Shown here: positions 27,338-37,059 of the stretch, one piece after another
How the letters are laid out: the number at the start of each line of letters is the position of its first letter
How positions within the stretch are numbered: position 1 is the stretch's first letter
From: MADRE3 sp963718195
GTDB taxonomy: Bacteria; Desulfobacterota; Desulfobulbia; Desulfobulbales; Desulfocapsaceae
DNA length: 64,000 nucleotides
Reading direction: 5' to 3'
Assembly: GCA_963718195.1 (NCBI GenBank)
Contig: CAVQYQ010000010.1
Span: forward strand, 170,453-234,452
Translations under genes and position numbers: made by a program
Notes under the pieces: model-generated
What the model was told of the DNA's origin: nothing
Seen by the model: only the letters and a program-made list of their open reading frames with translations
The model's database searches: none

Positions 27338-28596
27338 TTACCTCCCACTGCCAGCAGCCTGCCAATCAACATCTGTTTTGCTTCATCCACCAGACGATCT
27401 ATGGTTTCAGGATCATCGAACCGGAGCGTGGAGTCTGTGTCAAAAACCTCAGGTGGTATTTTCTGCCTGACGACGTCAGTCAACGCTTTGATTTTTGCTT
27501 CTTCGCCAGGATGTTCGGTTGTCGACATGATCTCGGTGAGCAGCATTCCCAGTGCACTGTCACTTGTAAGCACAGAGTGTAAGTCGAGTTTTCCAGCAGC
27601 TCTGTTTTCGATGCGTTCAACCCAGATCTCATCACCACCAATTTCAGCAACAAGTGCTCTGACTTGCTGTTCAAACCGTTCAGGATAAGCAGCTAATTTC
27701 CGGAACAGTTCTGTGGCCCCCTCAAAACGTATACGCATTGCAACAGGTCTACCGTCTGCAGCAGCACGTGCTTCTACAACAGCCTCGCGTGTGCGCTCAA
27801 GGAGTTCTTGCAGATCAGTAACATCTGTCAGATCAACGCGGCAATGAACCCAGCGAAGAACATCGAGGACTACCTGTTCAACCCCTATGACGCTGTTGCC
27901 ATCAGCACGGACGAGCACACACCCCTTTGGTCCTGTCTCCCGAATATGGCGCCCCTGTATGCAGCCTGAAAAAACAACCCAGGGGTCTTCGGAAACTATC
28001 TCCTGTTTGTGAACATGCCCCAGGGCCCAGTATTGGTATCCTTTTGAGCGAAGATCATCAAGCGCACAGGGAGCATAGACGGCATGGCCCTCTCGACCAT
28101 CGAGACTGGTGTGGAGCAGTCCGATATTGAAGCACTCCTTTTCTGCAGCTCCGAAACCCGCCGCCAGGTTTTTATCCACGTGTTGTGTACCAAAGCTCTG
28201 CCCATGAATAGCAACAGCAAGGTGGTCTATTGTAACCGTCTCCACCCTGCTGGAAGATAAAATCTTCAGGTTGCTCGGGCTATCGAGCGCTTTTGTCATT
28301 TTATTGGCAGCATCATGGTTCCCTGCTACAGCATAAACAGGTATGCCATGTTGCCCCAATCTCCCAATCTGGTGACTGAGGTAGATGCCGGTACTGTAAT
28401 CTTTCCAGTCTCCATCATAGAGATCTCCCGCCAATAGAACAAACGCGACCTTTTCTTCGATTGCACACTCAACAAGATTCTCAAAAGCTCTCCGGCATGC
28501 ACCTCGAATTGCTTCCACCGGAGCAGATTCAATCCGGGCGAGTCCCCGTAAAGGACTGTCCAGATGAACATCTGCTGCATGTATGAATTTAAACAT
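27334..28596 (-). CDS. SbcD/YhaO-like DNA repair exonuclease
   Basis: A 420-residue metallophosphoesterase of the Mre11/SbcD group. Metal motifs: HAADVHLDSPL, LLAGDLYDGDW, VAGNHDA and ALGHVHKQE. The C-terminal part is the capping and ATPase-binding region of YhaO-type proteins. I start at ATG 28596, which follows GGTGG and gives the family N-terminus MFKFIHAADVHLD; an ATG at 28611 is also in frame. The stop overlaps the start of the ATPase gene (ATGATGA), so nuclease and ATPase are coupled. Likely role: processing of DNA ends or secondary structures. Confidence 0.86.
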   Translation of the reverse strand: MFKFIHAADVHLDSPLRGLARIESAPVEAIRGACRRAFENLVECAIEEKVAFVLLAGDLYDGDWKDYSTGIYLSHQIGRLGQHGIPVYAVAGNHDAANKMTKALDSPSNLKILSSSRVETVTIDHLAVAIHGQSFGTQHVDKNLAAGFGAAEKECFNIGLLHTSLDGREGHAVYAPCALDDLRSKGYQYWALGHVHKQEIVSEDPWVVFSGCIQGRHIRETGPKGCVLVRADGNSVIGVEQVVLDVLRWVHCRVDLTDVTDLQELLERTREAVVEARAAADGRPVAMRIRFEGATELFRKLAAYPERFEQQVRALVAEIGGDEIWVERIENRAAGKLDLHSVLTSDSALGMLLTEIMSTTEHPGEEAKIKALTDVVRQKIPPEVFDTDSTLRFDDPETIDRLVDEAKQMLIGRLLAVGGK

Positions 28597-29066
28597 GTAC
28601 CACCAATGCATATTGTGAGAATAACACTATATTGAACGCATCTACGTTCAGTTCTCATTCTGATCAAAAGTATCTCAGGTTCAGTAAATAGTAAAGCGGA
28701 ACCTCTGCTCTTTTCAAGTCTAGACGGCCCCCCCTGATTCTTCTTTGCAGTTAAAGGTCATGTTGCCCTGAATGATACCTTCCGTGTTGAGACCTGCCGT
28801 TTTTGGGGAAACAATATATCAACTGATATCATCACCTGAACACCGCCTTCAGTCCATACCCTGGCACATCGAGATAAGAAGCCGGTTTCATAATACAAAA
28901 CATCAATTACAATCTGGTAATTGCTGGCTTTTTCTGGTAAACCAAAAGAAGAGGAGATAATTTCTCCGGTCCATTACCCGCTATTGTTTGTAATGATCGG
29001 TTAAACAGCCGGCACGTGTCGGCCGATAAAGGTATAAGGATAAATACAGACAGGAGATTTTTACAT
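28597..29066. other. Divergent intergenic region between the yhaO-like and HDOD kinase genes
   Basis: About 470 bases without a supportable gene. It holds the palindrome at 28633-28650, an inverted repeat CAATTAC-GTAATTG near 28905-28925, and a near-perfect palindrome GCCGGCACGTGTCGGC at 29008-29023 in the leader of the kinase gene. Both flanking promoters must lie here. No known riboswitch or RNA gene was recognised. Confidence 0.5.
28633..28650. promoter_or_regulatory. Palindrome TGAACG-N6-CGTTCA, candidate operator
   Basis: A perfect 6-bp inverted repeat with a 6-bp spacer, 37-54 bases upstream of the yhaO-like start codon, where a promoter would be expected. The half-site GAAC/GTTC is reminiscent of some SOS boxes, but the spacing differs from the Gram-positive LexA site and no LexA consensus for this lineage can be confirmed here. 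Confidence 0.3.
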
Positions 29067-31181
29067 ATGGATCAGACCTCAACCCATTCATCGGCAATTA
29101 TCGACATCAGCAAGCTTCCAAGTCTGCCGCAGACCTTAATAGAGCTGATCGATAAATGTAATAGTAGAGACCGTGACCTCAGAGAAATAGGAGCTATTGT
29201 AGCGCGTGACGCCTCGATCAGTGCGCGTATTCTCCAGTTATCAAACTCAGCCTTCATCGGAGCCCGCAATAAATTCACCGATATCGAACAGGCGGTAATC
29301 TACCTCGGCATTGATACTGTCAGAAACCTGGCTATCTCCGTCTCGGTCCACGAAACATTTGGCAATGCGGACAACTACAATGATATTGATATTGGAGGGT
29401 TCTGGTACCATTCCTTCCTGACGGCTGTATTGGCAAAATCACTGAGTGAAGCTACCCATTATCCTGACACTGCCGAAGCTTACCTGACCGGCCTGCTCCA
29501 TGATGTTGGCAAGCTCCTTATCTATACCTCGTTTCCTGATCGTTATCCAGCGCTGCTGGAACAGGAGTGCAGTGGTGATATGTTGCCGCTCCTGGAACGG
29601 GGCAACCTCAGTGTTACCCACCAGGAAGCCAGCAGCCTGTTGGTATCGCAATGGAATCTCGATCAATCCATCACCGACGCCGTCTACAATCACCATCAAG
29701 ACCCAGATCAGGTGGAAGAGCTTGACACGCTGGCGAAACTACTTTATGTCGCGAACCGCTTCAGTAATGGACTGATTTCGCAGCAGGTCGTTCCTGATGA
29801 ACTGGGGACTAAACTCCTTAACATTGACCAGGACAGCCTGCCATCGATCATCGAAGGAGCAAAAAAAGAGGTCGATCAGATAACCTCTAATATGGGCGTC
29901 CACGCTACAGCCACCCCACTGGTTAGACGCCAACCGTCTAACCGGACGGAAACAAACAGGGTAAACCTTGCCAAAAAGGTACAGGCGATTTCAACCATCG
30001 GAGGCGTAGTTGACAATCTCCTGAAAGCCGACAACCTAAATCGAGTTGTCCGTATTATCGAGGAAAGCTTTCATATCCTCTTCAATATACCCTACTGTCT
30101 CCTGATCCTGCCCGATGCAGACTCGAGAATCATGAGAATTCATGTATCCACCAACAACCAGCATCACGGTCATGACGAGTTATCTGTTCCGGTAATTATT
30201 GGCATCAACGGTATGCTCTATGAATGTCTGCAAAACGGTACAATCAATCATACAAACGCAGATGACACCCTGGCTGTTGATGAAATTGAAGCGCAATGTC
30301 TAAGGCTGCTCGATGCAAACGGCCTGGTGGCCATTCCAGTGCCTCTCGAGGATTCGGCCATGGGTATCCTCGTAGCAGGAGTCAATGAGGCTGAGTCAGA
30401 AGCGATTCTTGGCCAACAGGAAACCTTGTCGCTGCTTGCCGGTCAGGTTGGCATGCGGATCCGGCTTGAACGGCTGCAGCAGAAAGCGGCCGCTGATCAG
30501 ATAACAGCCCTTACCAGAATCACCCGGCAGATTGCCCATGAGATAAACAATCCTGTCGCAACATTGCAAAATTATCTCGTTGCCCTGGGAATCAAACTTG
30601 GAGATCAACACGATCTCAACGATGACCTGCAGTTGATACGTCGTGAGGTCAAGCATATAGCAGAAATCACCGACCAGTTAAATGACCTCTCCTCATCAAA
30701 TGGTGGAGAGAAACATGAAGAGGTTGATATAAATATAATCGTGGAACAGGCGGCAGACTTCTATCGACAGGCACTGCAACCGGAAAACAAGATCACCATT
30801 ATGCTCGATCTTGATAAGCAGATCCCGACGATCCGGACTAGTGGCGTCGGGATCAGACAGATTGCCGGAAACCTGATCAAAAACGGCATTGAAGCGCTCA
30901 ATAATGCAGGAGAACTGATGATTAGAACTGCTACCTCGGATCAATCGGGCGAGCAGAGCGGATCAGTACTGATAAGTGTTGAAGATAATGGTCCTGGCAC
31001 ACCAGAAGAACTTGCAGAAAATATCTTCACAGCCGGAGTTACCACCAAGGGCGCCGGACATGTTGGCCTTGGCCTTGCCATTTCGCGAAAACTGGTACAC
31101 GAACTGGGAGGAACGATTTCTTACTCCTCGGGGAAAACGGTTGGCACCAAGTTTACAATATCCCTGCCATGCAACCGTTAA
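29067..31181 (+). CDS. HDOD-GAF sensor histidine kinase
   Basis: A 704-residue signalling protein. Residues about 10-210 are an HDOD domain (LPSLPQTLIELIDKC, ISARILQLSNSAFIG, GLLHDVGKLLIY). A GAF-like region follows at about 320-460. The kinase core has the H box ITRQIAHEINNPVATLQ and an ATPase domain with GNLIKNGIEAL, DNGPGTPEEL, GHVGLGLAIS and GGTISYSS. No membrane segment is seen, so it is probably cytoplasmic. ATG at 29067 follows GACAGGAGA; the frame is open from 29016. The next gene codes for a receiver-containing kinase, and the two probably form one phosphorelay. Confidence 0.88.
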   Translation: MDQTSTHSSAIIDISKLPSLPQTLIELIDKCNSRDRDLREIGAIVARDASISARILQLSNSAFIGARNKFTDIEQAVIYLGIDTVRNLAISVSVHETFGNADNYNDIDIGGFWYHSFLTAVLAKSLSEATHYPDTAEAYLTGLLHDVGKLLIYTSFPDRYPALLEQECSGDMLPLLERGNLSVTHQEASSLLVSQWNLDQSITDAVYNHHQDPDQVEELDTLAKLLYVANRFSNGLISQQVVPDELGTKLLNIDQDSLPSIIEGAKKEVDQITSNMGVHATATPLVRRQPSNRTETNRVNLAKKVQAISTIGGVVDNLLKADNLNRVVRIIEESFHILFNIPYCLLILPDADSRIMRIHVSTNNQHHGHDELSVPVIIGINGMLYECLQNGTINHTNADDTLAVDEIEAQCLRLLDANGLVAIPVPLEDSAMGILVAGVNEAESEAILGQQETLSLLAGQVGMRIRLERLQQKAAADQITALTRITRQIAHEINNPVATLQNYLVALGIKLGDQHDLNDDLQLIRREVKHIAEITDQLNDLSSSNGGEKHEEVDINIIVEQAADFYRQALQPENKITIMLDLDKQIPTIRTSGVGIRQIAGNLIKNGIEALNNAGELMIRTATSDQSGEQSGSVLISVEDNGPGTPEELAENIFTAGVTTKGAGHVGLGLAISRKLVHELGGTISYSSGKTVGTKFTISLPCNR

Positions 31182-31316
31182 GACCATGTCAAGCGGGGAG
31201 CAAAGTACCGGCAATTGTATTGACTTCGGCCATTTCAGCAAGTATTGTGTCGGGATTTTCATTATGACGCTGCTTAAAAGGTTTTTTGTCTCATTATTTC
31301 ATAGGAGTACACGAGC

Positions 31317-33227
31317 ATGACAAACTCAATACTCATTGTCGATGATGATAAAAACTTTCTTTTGAGCTTCAAATACATACTTGAGAAGAACGGTTATTCG
31401 GTCCACTACAGCCAGACAGGCAAAGAGGCGCTCAAACTGCTGCAGCAACATCATTTCGACGCCGCCCTGATTGATCTCTACCTGCCAGACGCCAGCGGTA
31501 CTGAAATCGCCGATTATATTAATCAGCATTTCAGACATATCGCCATCATCATACTCACCGGCCAGGCAACACTTGACAGTGTGCTCCACGTACTTCGAAG
31601 CGGCGTCTCCGATTACCTCTGTAAACCAACACCTCCCGAAATCATTCTCAACACACTGGAACGCTGCATTGAGAATAGCAGACTCAAACAGGAGTTATCC
31701 AGAAGCGAGAGAAGATTTCGGCAGCTCGCTGAACTGACATCTGAAGGTGTTGTGCTTATTCGAGACAGCGATATCAGCCTTGTTAATTATCAACTCTCAG
31801 AATTATTTGGCTATGGTGAAGAAGAACTTATGCGTATGCATATCGACGATTTACTGCCCGACTGGCAATCGTCTCTTATCCTGCTGCAGAACCTCAAACA
31901 GTCAGAAAACATTCCGACCATAGAGGGCCTCGGCAAACATCGGAGTGGTTCTGTTTTCCCTGTGGAAATTCGTCTGCAGCAGCTCGAAAATGATGAGCCA
32001 TCGGTGCTTGCCGTCAGTATCATGGATATCAGCCAGCATAAAAGAAATGAACAGAAGCTCCTCGAATTTCAGGACAAGCTGGCAAAATCCCAACGCATGG
32101 AGTCACTGGGACTGATGGCCAGCCGTGTGGCCCATGACCTCAACAACATTCTCAGCGGTTTGATCAGTTACCCTGATCTGCTGCTGCAGAAGGTGGGCGA
32201 AGACACCCTGCTCAGGGAAGAGATCGAGCTGATAAGGAAATCAGGCAAGCAGGCCGGAGAGTTGGTCAGTGACCTGCTTACCGTCGCGCGGGGCGCTAAA
32301 TCCAGAAAGGAGGATAACCACCTTAATCTGCTCGTTAACAGTTACCGGAATTCAATTGAATTTCGCCAGTTGCACCAGGATTTCCCTGACCTGCAGATCG
32401 ATTTTGAGCTTGATCCCACAATACCTGTCATATCCTCATCTGCGATAAATATCACCCAGACGCTCTCAAATCTCGTGGTCAACGGGGCTGAGGCATGTGC
32501 TGAAAAAGTGCCGAGGATACGCATTAGAACAACGTTTCAAGTACTTGAGGAACCCGTGCCCGGATTTGAAAACATTCCACCCGGTTCCTATGTCCTTTTG
32601 TCGGTAACCGATAATGGTAACGGCATTGCTGCCCAGAGCAAGAATCATATATTTGAACCATTTTATTCAGAAAAGGAACTGGGCAGGAGTGGCACAGGCC
32701 TCGGTCTTACTATTATCTGGAATACCATGAGGGATCATAATGGCTATATAAACCTTGCAACCAGCAGAAAAGGGACACGCTTTGATCTCTATTTTCCCCT
32801 TTCACCAAACCGCGAGTTCCGACCAGTATCGCGCCGGGTGATGAATGAGCTGACCGGAAATGGGGAACGTATCCTGGTAATTGATGACGAGGAATTTCAA
32901 CGTGAAATTGCCAGGACGACACTGAATCAGCTCGGTTATAACGTCCAGACCGTCGACAGTGGAGAAGAAGCGCTCGAGTTCGTACAATCGGAATCGGTTG
33001 ACCTGCTGATTCTTGATATGGTTTTTGAGACAGGGATGAATGGTGTTGACACCTTTGCAGCGATCAAGAAGATAAAGCCTCAACAAAAAGCACTGGTCAC
33101 CTCCGGTTTTTTTGATATCACCGAACAGGCAAGAATATCATCACTCGGGGTAAATCACTATCTCCACAAACCATACAGTATTGCCGCCATGGGCAGGGCG
33201 ATCCACCAGGCCCTCCAGTCCCGTTGA
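31317..33227 (+). CDS. REC-PAS-histidine kinase-REC hybrid protein
   Basis: A 636-residue hybrid regulator. An N-terminal receiver (about 1-120) has the acidic pair in LIVDDDKN and the phospho-acceptor Asp in ALIDLYLPDASG. A PAS domain follows (about 135-245; ELTSEGVVLIRDSD, LFGYGEEELMRM). The kinase core has H box ASRVAHDLNNILSGL and ATP-binding motifs VVNGAEAC, DNGNGIAAQS and GTGLGLTI. A second receiver (about 515-636) has LVIDDEEFQ and LLILDMVFETG. No DNA-binding or membrane domain is present. Its place 135 bases after the HDOD kinase suggests that kinase phosphorylates the first receiver. Confidence 0.88.
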   Translation: MTNSILIVDDDKNFLLSFKYILEKNGYSVHYSQTGKEALKLLQQHHFDAALIDLYLPDASGTEIADYINQHFRHIAIIILTGQATLDSVLHVLRSGVSDYLCKPTPPEIILNTLERCIENSRLKQELSRSERRFRQLAELTSEGVVLIRDSDISLVNYQLSELFGYGEEELMRMHIDDLLPDWQSSLILLQNLKQSENIPTIEGLGKHRSGSVFPVEIRLQQLENDEPSVLAVSIMDISQHKRNEQKLLEFQDKLAKSQRMESLGLMASRVAHDLNNILSGLISYPDLLLQKVGEDTLLREEIELIRKSGKQAGELVSDLLTVARGAKSRKEDNHLNLLVNSYRNSIEFRQLHQDFPDLQIDFELDPTIPVISSSAINITQTLSNLVVNGAEACAEKVPRIRIRTTFQVLEEPVPGFENIPPGSYVLLSVTDNGNGIAAQSKNHIFEPFYSEKELGRSGTGLGLTIIWNTMRDHNGYINLATSRKGTRFDLYFPLSPNREFRPVSRRVMNELTGNGERILVIDDEEFQREIARTTLNQLGYNVQTVDSGEEALEFVQSESVDLLILDMVFETGMNGVDTFAAIKKIKPQQKALVTSGFFDITEQARISSLGVNHYLHKPYSIAAMGRAIHQALQSR

Positions 33228-33239
33228 CCGTTTACTGTT

Positions 33240-33785
33240 CTATGCATACACCTCAGCTTCTTTTAAAAATACGGCAGCAGCGTCTTTGGCAGAGAGTATC
33301 GGGTCAGCTATGTGCGGCCAGACAATACCAATATCCGGGTCATTCCATCTGATAGCTCGTTCATGTTCAGGAGCATAAAAATCAGTGGCTTTATAGAGAA
33401 AATCAGCGCGTTCGGACAGGACTAAAAATCCATGAGCAAAACCGGGTGGTACCCAGAACATCTTTTTATTCGCCTCACTGAGATGTGCACCAACCCAGTT
33501 ACCAAACGTCGGAGATGAACGTCTGATGTCAACCGCAACATCAAATACCTCACCAGCTGTCACCCGGACAAGCTTGCCCTGGGGCTGCTTGATCTGGTAA
33601 TGGAGCCCCCTGAGGACACCTCTACCCGAACGCGAGTGATTGTCCTGAACAAAGTCCAGATCAACGCCTGTTTTTTCAACCCAGGTTAACCGGTTAAAAC
33701 TCTCCATGAAAAATCCGCGATCATCACCAAAGACCGTGGGCTCCAGGATCAGGACGTCTGTAATTTCAGTTTTTATTAGCTTCAT
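33240..33785 (-). CDS. rfbC: dTDP-4-dehydrorhamnose 3,5-epimerase
   Basis: Third enzyme of dTDP-L-rhamnose synthesis, epimerising C3 and C5 of dTDP-4-dehydro-6-deoxyglucose. The 181 residues follow the RmlC cupin: ILEPTVFGDDRGFFMESFN, FVQDNHSRSGRGVLRGLHYQ (catalytic His in LRGLHYQ), VFDVAVDIRRSSPTFG and FWVPPGFAHGFLVLS. It is 19 bases downstream of rfbB on the same strand. rfbA and rfbD are not in the window. Confidence 0.95.
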   Translation of the reverse strand: MKLIKTEITDVLILEPTVFGDDRGFFMESFNRLTWVEKTGVDLDFVQDNHSRSGRGVLRGLHYQIKQPQGKLVRVTAGEVFDVAVDIRRSSPTFGNWVGAHLSEANKKMFWVPPGFAHGFLVLSERADFLYKATDFYAPEHERAIRWNDPDIGIVWPHIADPILSAKDAAAVFLKEAEVYA

Positions 33786-33804
33786 CTCTTGTTACGCTCC
33801 CTGA

Positions 33805-34884
33805 TCAAACGCATCCACCGTACATTTTACGATAGTAGTCCTGGTATGAACCGTCAACGACTTCACTCACCCACGCCTGGTTCTCCAGATACCAATCGAT
33901 GGTCTGTTCTATGCCCTGTTCGAATGTTACTGAGGGCTGCCAGCCTATTTCATCCTTGATGCGAGAGGCGTCTATGGCATACCGGCGATCATGCCCGAGT
34001 CGATCCTTCACAAACGTTATCAGAGAGCGCCGGCTCTGGTTTCCGTCGAGCAGCCCGACCTTTCTATCCAGGATATCGCAGATCAAACTCACCACATCTA
34101 TATTCTGCTTCTCGTTATTACCCCCGATATTGTAACTTCTGCCCGGCTCACTGCAGCCAAGCACGGCCACAATGGCCTGGCAATGGTCTACAACGTAAAG
34201 CCAGTCCCTGATATTTTTTCCATCGCCATATACAGGGAGGGGTTTTCCGCTCATTGCGTTATGAAAAACCAAGGGAATCAGTTTCTCGGGAAACTGAAAC
34301 GGACCGTAGTTGTTGGAACAGTTTGTGATAACCACCGGCACCCCATAGGTATGAAAATAGGCAGAAGCGAGATGGTCAGATGAGGCTTTTGAGGCAGAGT
34401 AGGGAGATCGGGGATCAAAGGGCGTCGTTTCAGTAAAGAGACCGCTCTTGCCAAGCGAACCATACACCTCATCGGTACTGACATGTAAAAATCGCTTCTC
34501 CTTGCTGTTTCCGGGATCTGGATCCCAGAACTTCCGTGCCGCCTCGAGCAGGGTAAAGGTGCCGATAATATTGGTCTGCACAAAGGCTGCCGGACCAGTT
34601 ATGGAACGGTCAACATGTGACTCTGCGGCAAAATGAACTACTGTATCAATTTCTTCCTGCTCAAACAGATGTTCAACGAGCTGAGCATCACAGATATCGC
34701 CTCTGACAAAACGATACTGTCCATTTTCATCGATACCTGCAAGGTTTGACAGATTTCCAGCATAGGTCAGCTTGTCGAGATTAACGACACGCCACTCTGG
34801 TTTGGTTTCATGCAGTAGGCGCACAAAATTGGCGCCAATGAAACCACAACCGCCTGTAACTAATACTACTTTTTTATAAGCCAT
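33805..34884 (-). CDS. rfbB: dTDP-glucose 4,6-dehydratase
   Basis: NAD-dependent SDR enzyme converting dTDP-glucose to dTDP-4-dehydro-6-deoxyglucose. The 359 residues show VTGGCGFIGANFVRL (NAD-binding glycine motif), HFAAESHVDRSI, STDEVYGSLG with catalytic Asp-Glu, PYSASKASSDHL (YxxxK) and NNYGPFQFPEKLIP. It forms an operon with rfbC for rhamnose or a related deoxysugar in surface polysaccharide. Its promoter lies in the short divergent region shared with prfC. Confidence 0.96.
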   Translation of the reverse strand: MAYKKVVLVTGGCGFIGANFVRLLHETKPEWRVVNLDKLTYAGNLSNLAGIDENGQYRFVRGDICDAQLVEHLFEQEEIDTVVHFAAESHVDRSITGPAAFVQTNIIGTFTLLEAARKFWDPDPGNSKEKRFLHVSTDEVYGSLGKSGLFTETTPFDPRSPYSASKASSDHLASAYFHTYGVPVVITNCSNNYGPFQFPEKLIPLVFHNAMSGKPLPVYGDGKNIRDWLYVVDHCQAIVAVLGCSEPGRSYNIGGNNEKQNIDVVSLICDILDRKVGLLDGNQSRRSLITFVKDRLGHDRRYAIDASRIKDEIGWQPSVTFEQGIEQTIDWYLENQAWVSEVVDGSYQDYYRKMYGGCV

Positions 34885-34997
34885 GTTTTTCTGTGTCTTT
34901 TCAGTTGCATTCTTTGTAAAAGAGCCTATGATTTTGTGTTTTTTCAGTGCATGTTTATACCCAGTCGACCAGAATAAGAAAAGGACATTTTAAAATC

Positions 34998-36584
34998 ATG
35001 AGCAGCAGCTTAGAAAAAGAAATCGCCAGGCGCCGGACATTTGGCATAATCAGTCATCCCGATGCCGGCAAGACCACGCTTACCGAAAAACTGCTGCTGT
35101 TCGGTGGTGCGATAAACATGGCAGGCGCCGTTAAATCCCGCAAAGCAGAGCGTCATGCCACAAGTGACTGGATGGCAATTGAACAGGAGCGGGGAATTTC
35201 AGTTACGACCTCGGTCATGAAATTTACCTACCGGGATTTTGAAGTTAACCTTCTGGACACCCCGGGACATCAGGATTTCTCCGAAGACACCTACAGGGTT
35301 CTTACCGCCGTAGACTCTGCTGTGATGGTTATCGACAGTGCCAAAGGGGTTGAAACCCAGACAGAGAAACTGATGGAAGTATGTCGGATGCGGAACACCC
35401 CGCTAATAACCTTCATTAACAAGCTTGATCGCGAGGGCAGGTCTCCGCTGGAATTGCTCGACGAGATAGAAGATAAGCTGCAGATCGAGTGTACACCTCT
35501 TTCCTGGCCCATCGGCATGGGAAAGCGCTTCAGAGGGGTTTACAATCTTTTTCGCCATGAGCTCCAGCTCTTTACACCGGGTGCCGAAACGCGGGAGCAG
35601 CAGAGAATCACCATACATGATCTGGCTGATCCCAAACTTGATGAGCTTCTCGGCAGCCAGGCCAGAGAACTTCGAGACGATATTGAACTCCTGGAGGGTG
35701 CGGCCAATCCGCTGGAACTCGATCACTATTTAAATGGCGGACAAACCCCTGTTTTTTTCGGAAGTGCCATCAACAATTTCGGTGTACGTGAAATGCTCGA
35801 CACCTTTGTCGAAATGGCACCGTCACCTGGCAGCCGTAAGGCGCTGTCTCGAATGGTCGAGCCGTCGGAAGAAAAATTCTCCGGTTTTGTTTTTAAAATT
35901 CAGGCAAATATGAACCCGGCACATCGCGACAGGATCGCCTTTCTGAGAATCTGCTCCGGTACCTTTAAAAAAGGCATGAGAGTAAAACATCATCGTATCG
36001 GCAAAGAAATCAACCTGGCCAACGCCACCATATTCATGGCCCAGGACCGTGCCAATGTCGAAGAGGCCTGGCCCGGTGATATCATTGGACTGCATAATCA
36101 CGGCACCATAAAGATAGGTGACACCTTCACACTAAAAGAAGAATTAAAATTTACCGGTATCCCTAACTTTGCACCAGAACACTTCCGACGGGTAATTCTG
36201 AAAAATCCGCTGAAAATGAAACAGTTGCAGAAAGGTCTGATCCAGCTTGCCGAAGAGGGAGCCATCCAGGTCTTTCGCCCGATCATTGGTGCGGATTACA
36301 TCATGGGAGCTGTTGGCGTCCTCCAGTTTGAAGTGACCATGGCACGGTTGAAAAATGAGTACAGTGTAGACGCCATCTACGAACCGGTAAACTTCCAGGC
36401 GGCACGCTGGGTCCATTCCCCCGATAAAAAGAAGATGGCAGAGTTTGAACGCTCAAACAAGGCGGCACTGGCCCATGATTCAGAAGGGTTTCTCACCTAT
36501 CTCGCTGAAAACGAGTGGATGTTGAAATACTTTATGGAAAAATGGCCGGAGATAGAATTTCACAAAACCAGGGAGAATATCTGA
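34998..36584 (+). CDS. prfC: Peptide chain release factor 3
   Basis: Translational GTPase that recycles RF1/RF2 after termination. The 528 residues match the family length. GTPase motifs: SHPDAGKTTLTEKL (G1), a switch I region with RGISVTTSVM, DTPGHQDFSEDTYR (G3) and INKLDREG (G4). The C-terminal part includes VGVLQFEV. I start at ATG 34998 (MSSSLEKEIARRRTFGII), the family-like N-terminus; the frame is open from 34947. A strong intrinsic terminator follows the stop. Confidence 0.95.
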   Translation: MSSSLEKEIARRRTFGIISHPDAGKTTLTEKLLLFGGAINMAGAVKSRKAERHATSDWMAIEQERGISVTTSVMKFTYRDFEVNLLDTPGHQDFSEDTYRVLTAVDSAVMVIDSAKGVETQTEKLMEVCRMRNTPLITFINKLDREGRSPLELLDEIEDKLQIECTPLSWPIGMGKRFRGVYNLFRHELQLFTPGAETREQQRITIHDLADPKLDELLGSQARELRDDIELLEGAANPLELDHYLNGGQTPVFFGSAINNFGVREMLDTFVEMAPSPGSRKALSRMVEPSEEKFSGFVFKIQANMNPAHRDRIAFLRICSGTFKKGMRVKHHRIGKEINLANATIFMAQDRANVEEAWPGDIIGLHNHGTIKIGDTFTLKEELKFTGIPNFAPEHFRRVILKNPLKMKQLQKGLIQLAEEGAIQVFRPIIGADYIMGAVGVLQFEVTMARLKNEYSVDAIYEPVNFQAARWVHSPDKKKMAEFERSNKAALAHDSEGFLTYLAENEWMLKYFMEKWPEIEFHKTRENI

Positions 36585-36592
36585 GCCAACAC

Positions 36593-36632
36593 AAAAAAGC
36601 CATTACCTGGTTATCCAGATAATGGCTTTTTT
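36593..36632. terminator. Bidirectional intrinsic terminator
   Basis: A perfect 13-bp stem (AAAAAAGCCATTA with TAATGGCTTTTTT) continues as TGG/CCA pairs around a TTAT loop. The A run and T run serve both strands, ending prfC on + and the DUF134 gene on -. Confidence 0.92.
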
Positions 36633-36667
36633 GCCTGCTGTATGTAATCTACAGAAAAAATTGCTTT

Positions 36668-36955
36668 TTAACTCTCACTATCAATAAAAATAAGAGCTTG
36701 ACCTTCCGTCAGCGCCTGGGCTGTCTTTTTTCGAGCTCCGGTTATAATACGCTGAATCGTACCTCTGGAAACCCCCATCTTCACTCCCGCCTCTTCCTGG
36801 GTCAGCCCGACAAAATCGCAGAGCCTGAGCGCTTCGAGTTCATCACGATGTAGCTCAACCTGCTGTAGTTCCGGGAGCGGGGTTCCCGTTGGTTTAAAAG
36901 CCCTTCCACAAAATTGCCCTTCGCAACGTCTCAGCTTTTTAGGTCGAGGTGTCAT
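36668..36955 (-). CDS. DUF134 family helix-turn-helix protein
   Basis: A 95-residue DNA-binding protein of the DUF134 family. RPKKLRRCEG opens the family signature; the HTH lies at about residues 48-75 (LCDFVGLTQEEAGVKMGVSRGTIQRII). A sigma-70 region 4-like helix-turn-helix is expected. DUF134 genes often sit with NifX/NifB-like genes in anaerobes, as here, and may regulate them. It ends at the bidirectional terminator. Confidence 0.85.
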   Translation of the reverse strand: MTPRPKKLRRCEGQFCGRAFKPTGTPLPELQQVELHRDELEALRLCDFVGLTQEEAGVKMGVSRGTIQRIITGARKKTAQALTEGQALIFIDSES

Positions 36956-37059
36956 ATGTTTCCTGTCGATAGTTTAAAAGTAGGTCATCTCCAATATCAG
37001 CGGGTCCTTAAAACCCTTCTGTCTTTATATACCGACAGAGAGCCAAAAAATCAATCAGA

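Noticed and set aside
23825..28596. Dedicated phage-defence system
   Set aside because: The SbcCD/YhaNO-like pair has a plausible repair role and no neighbouring defence genes or integrase.
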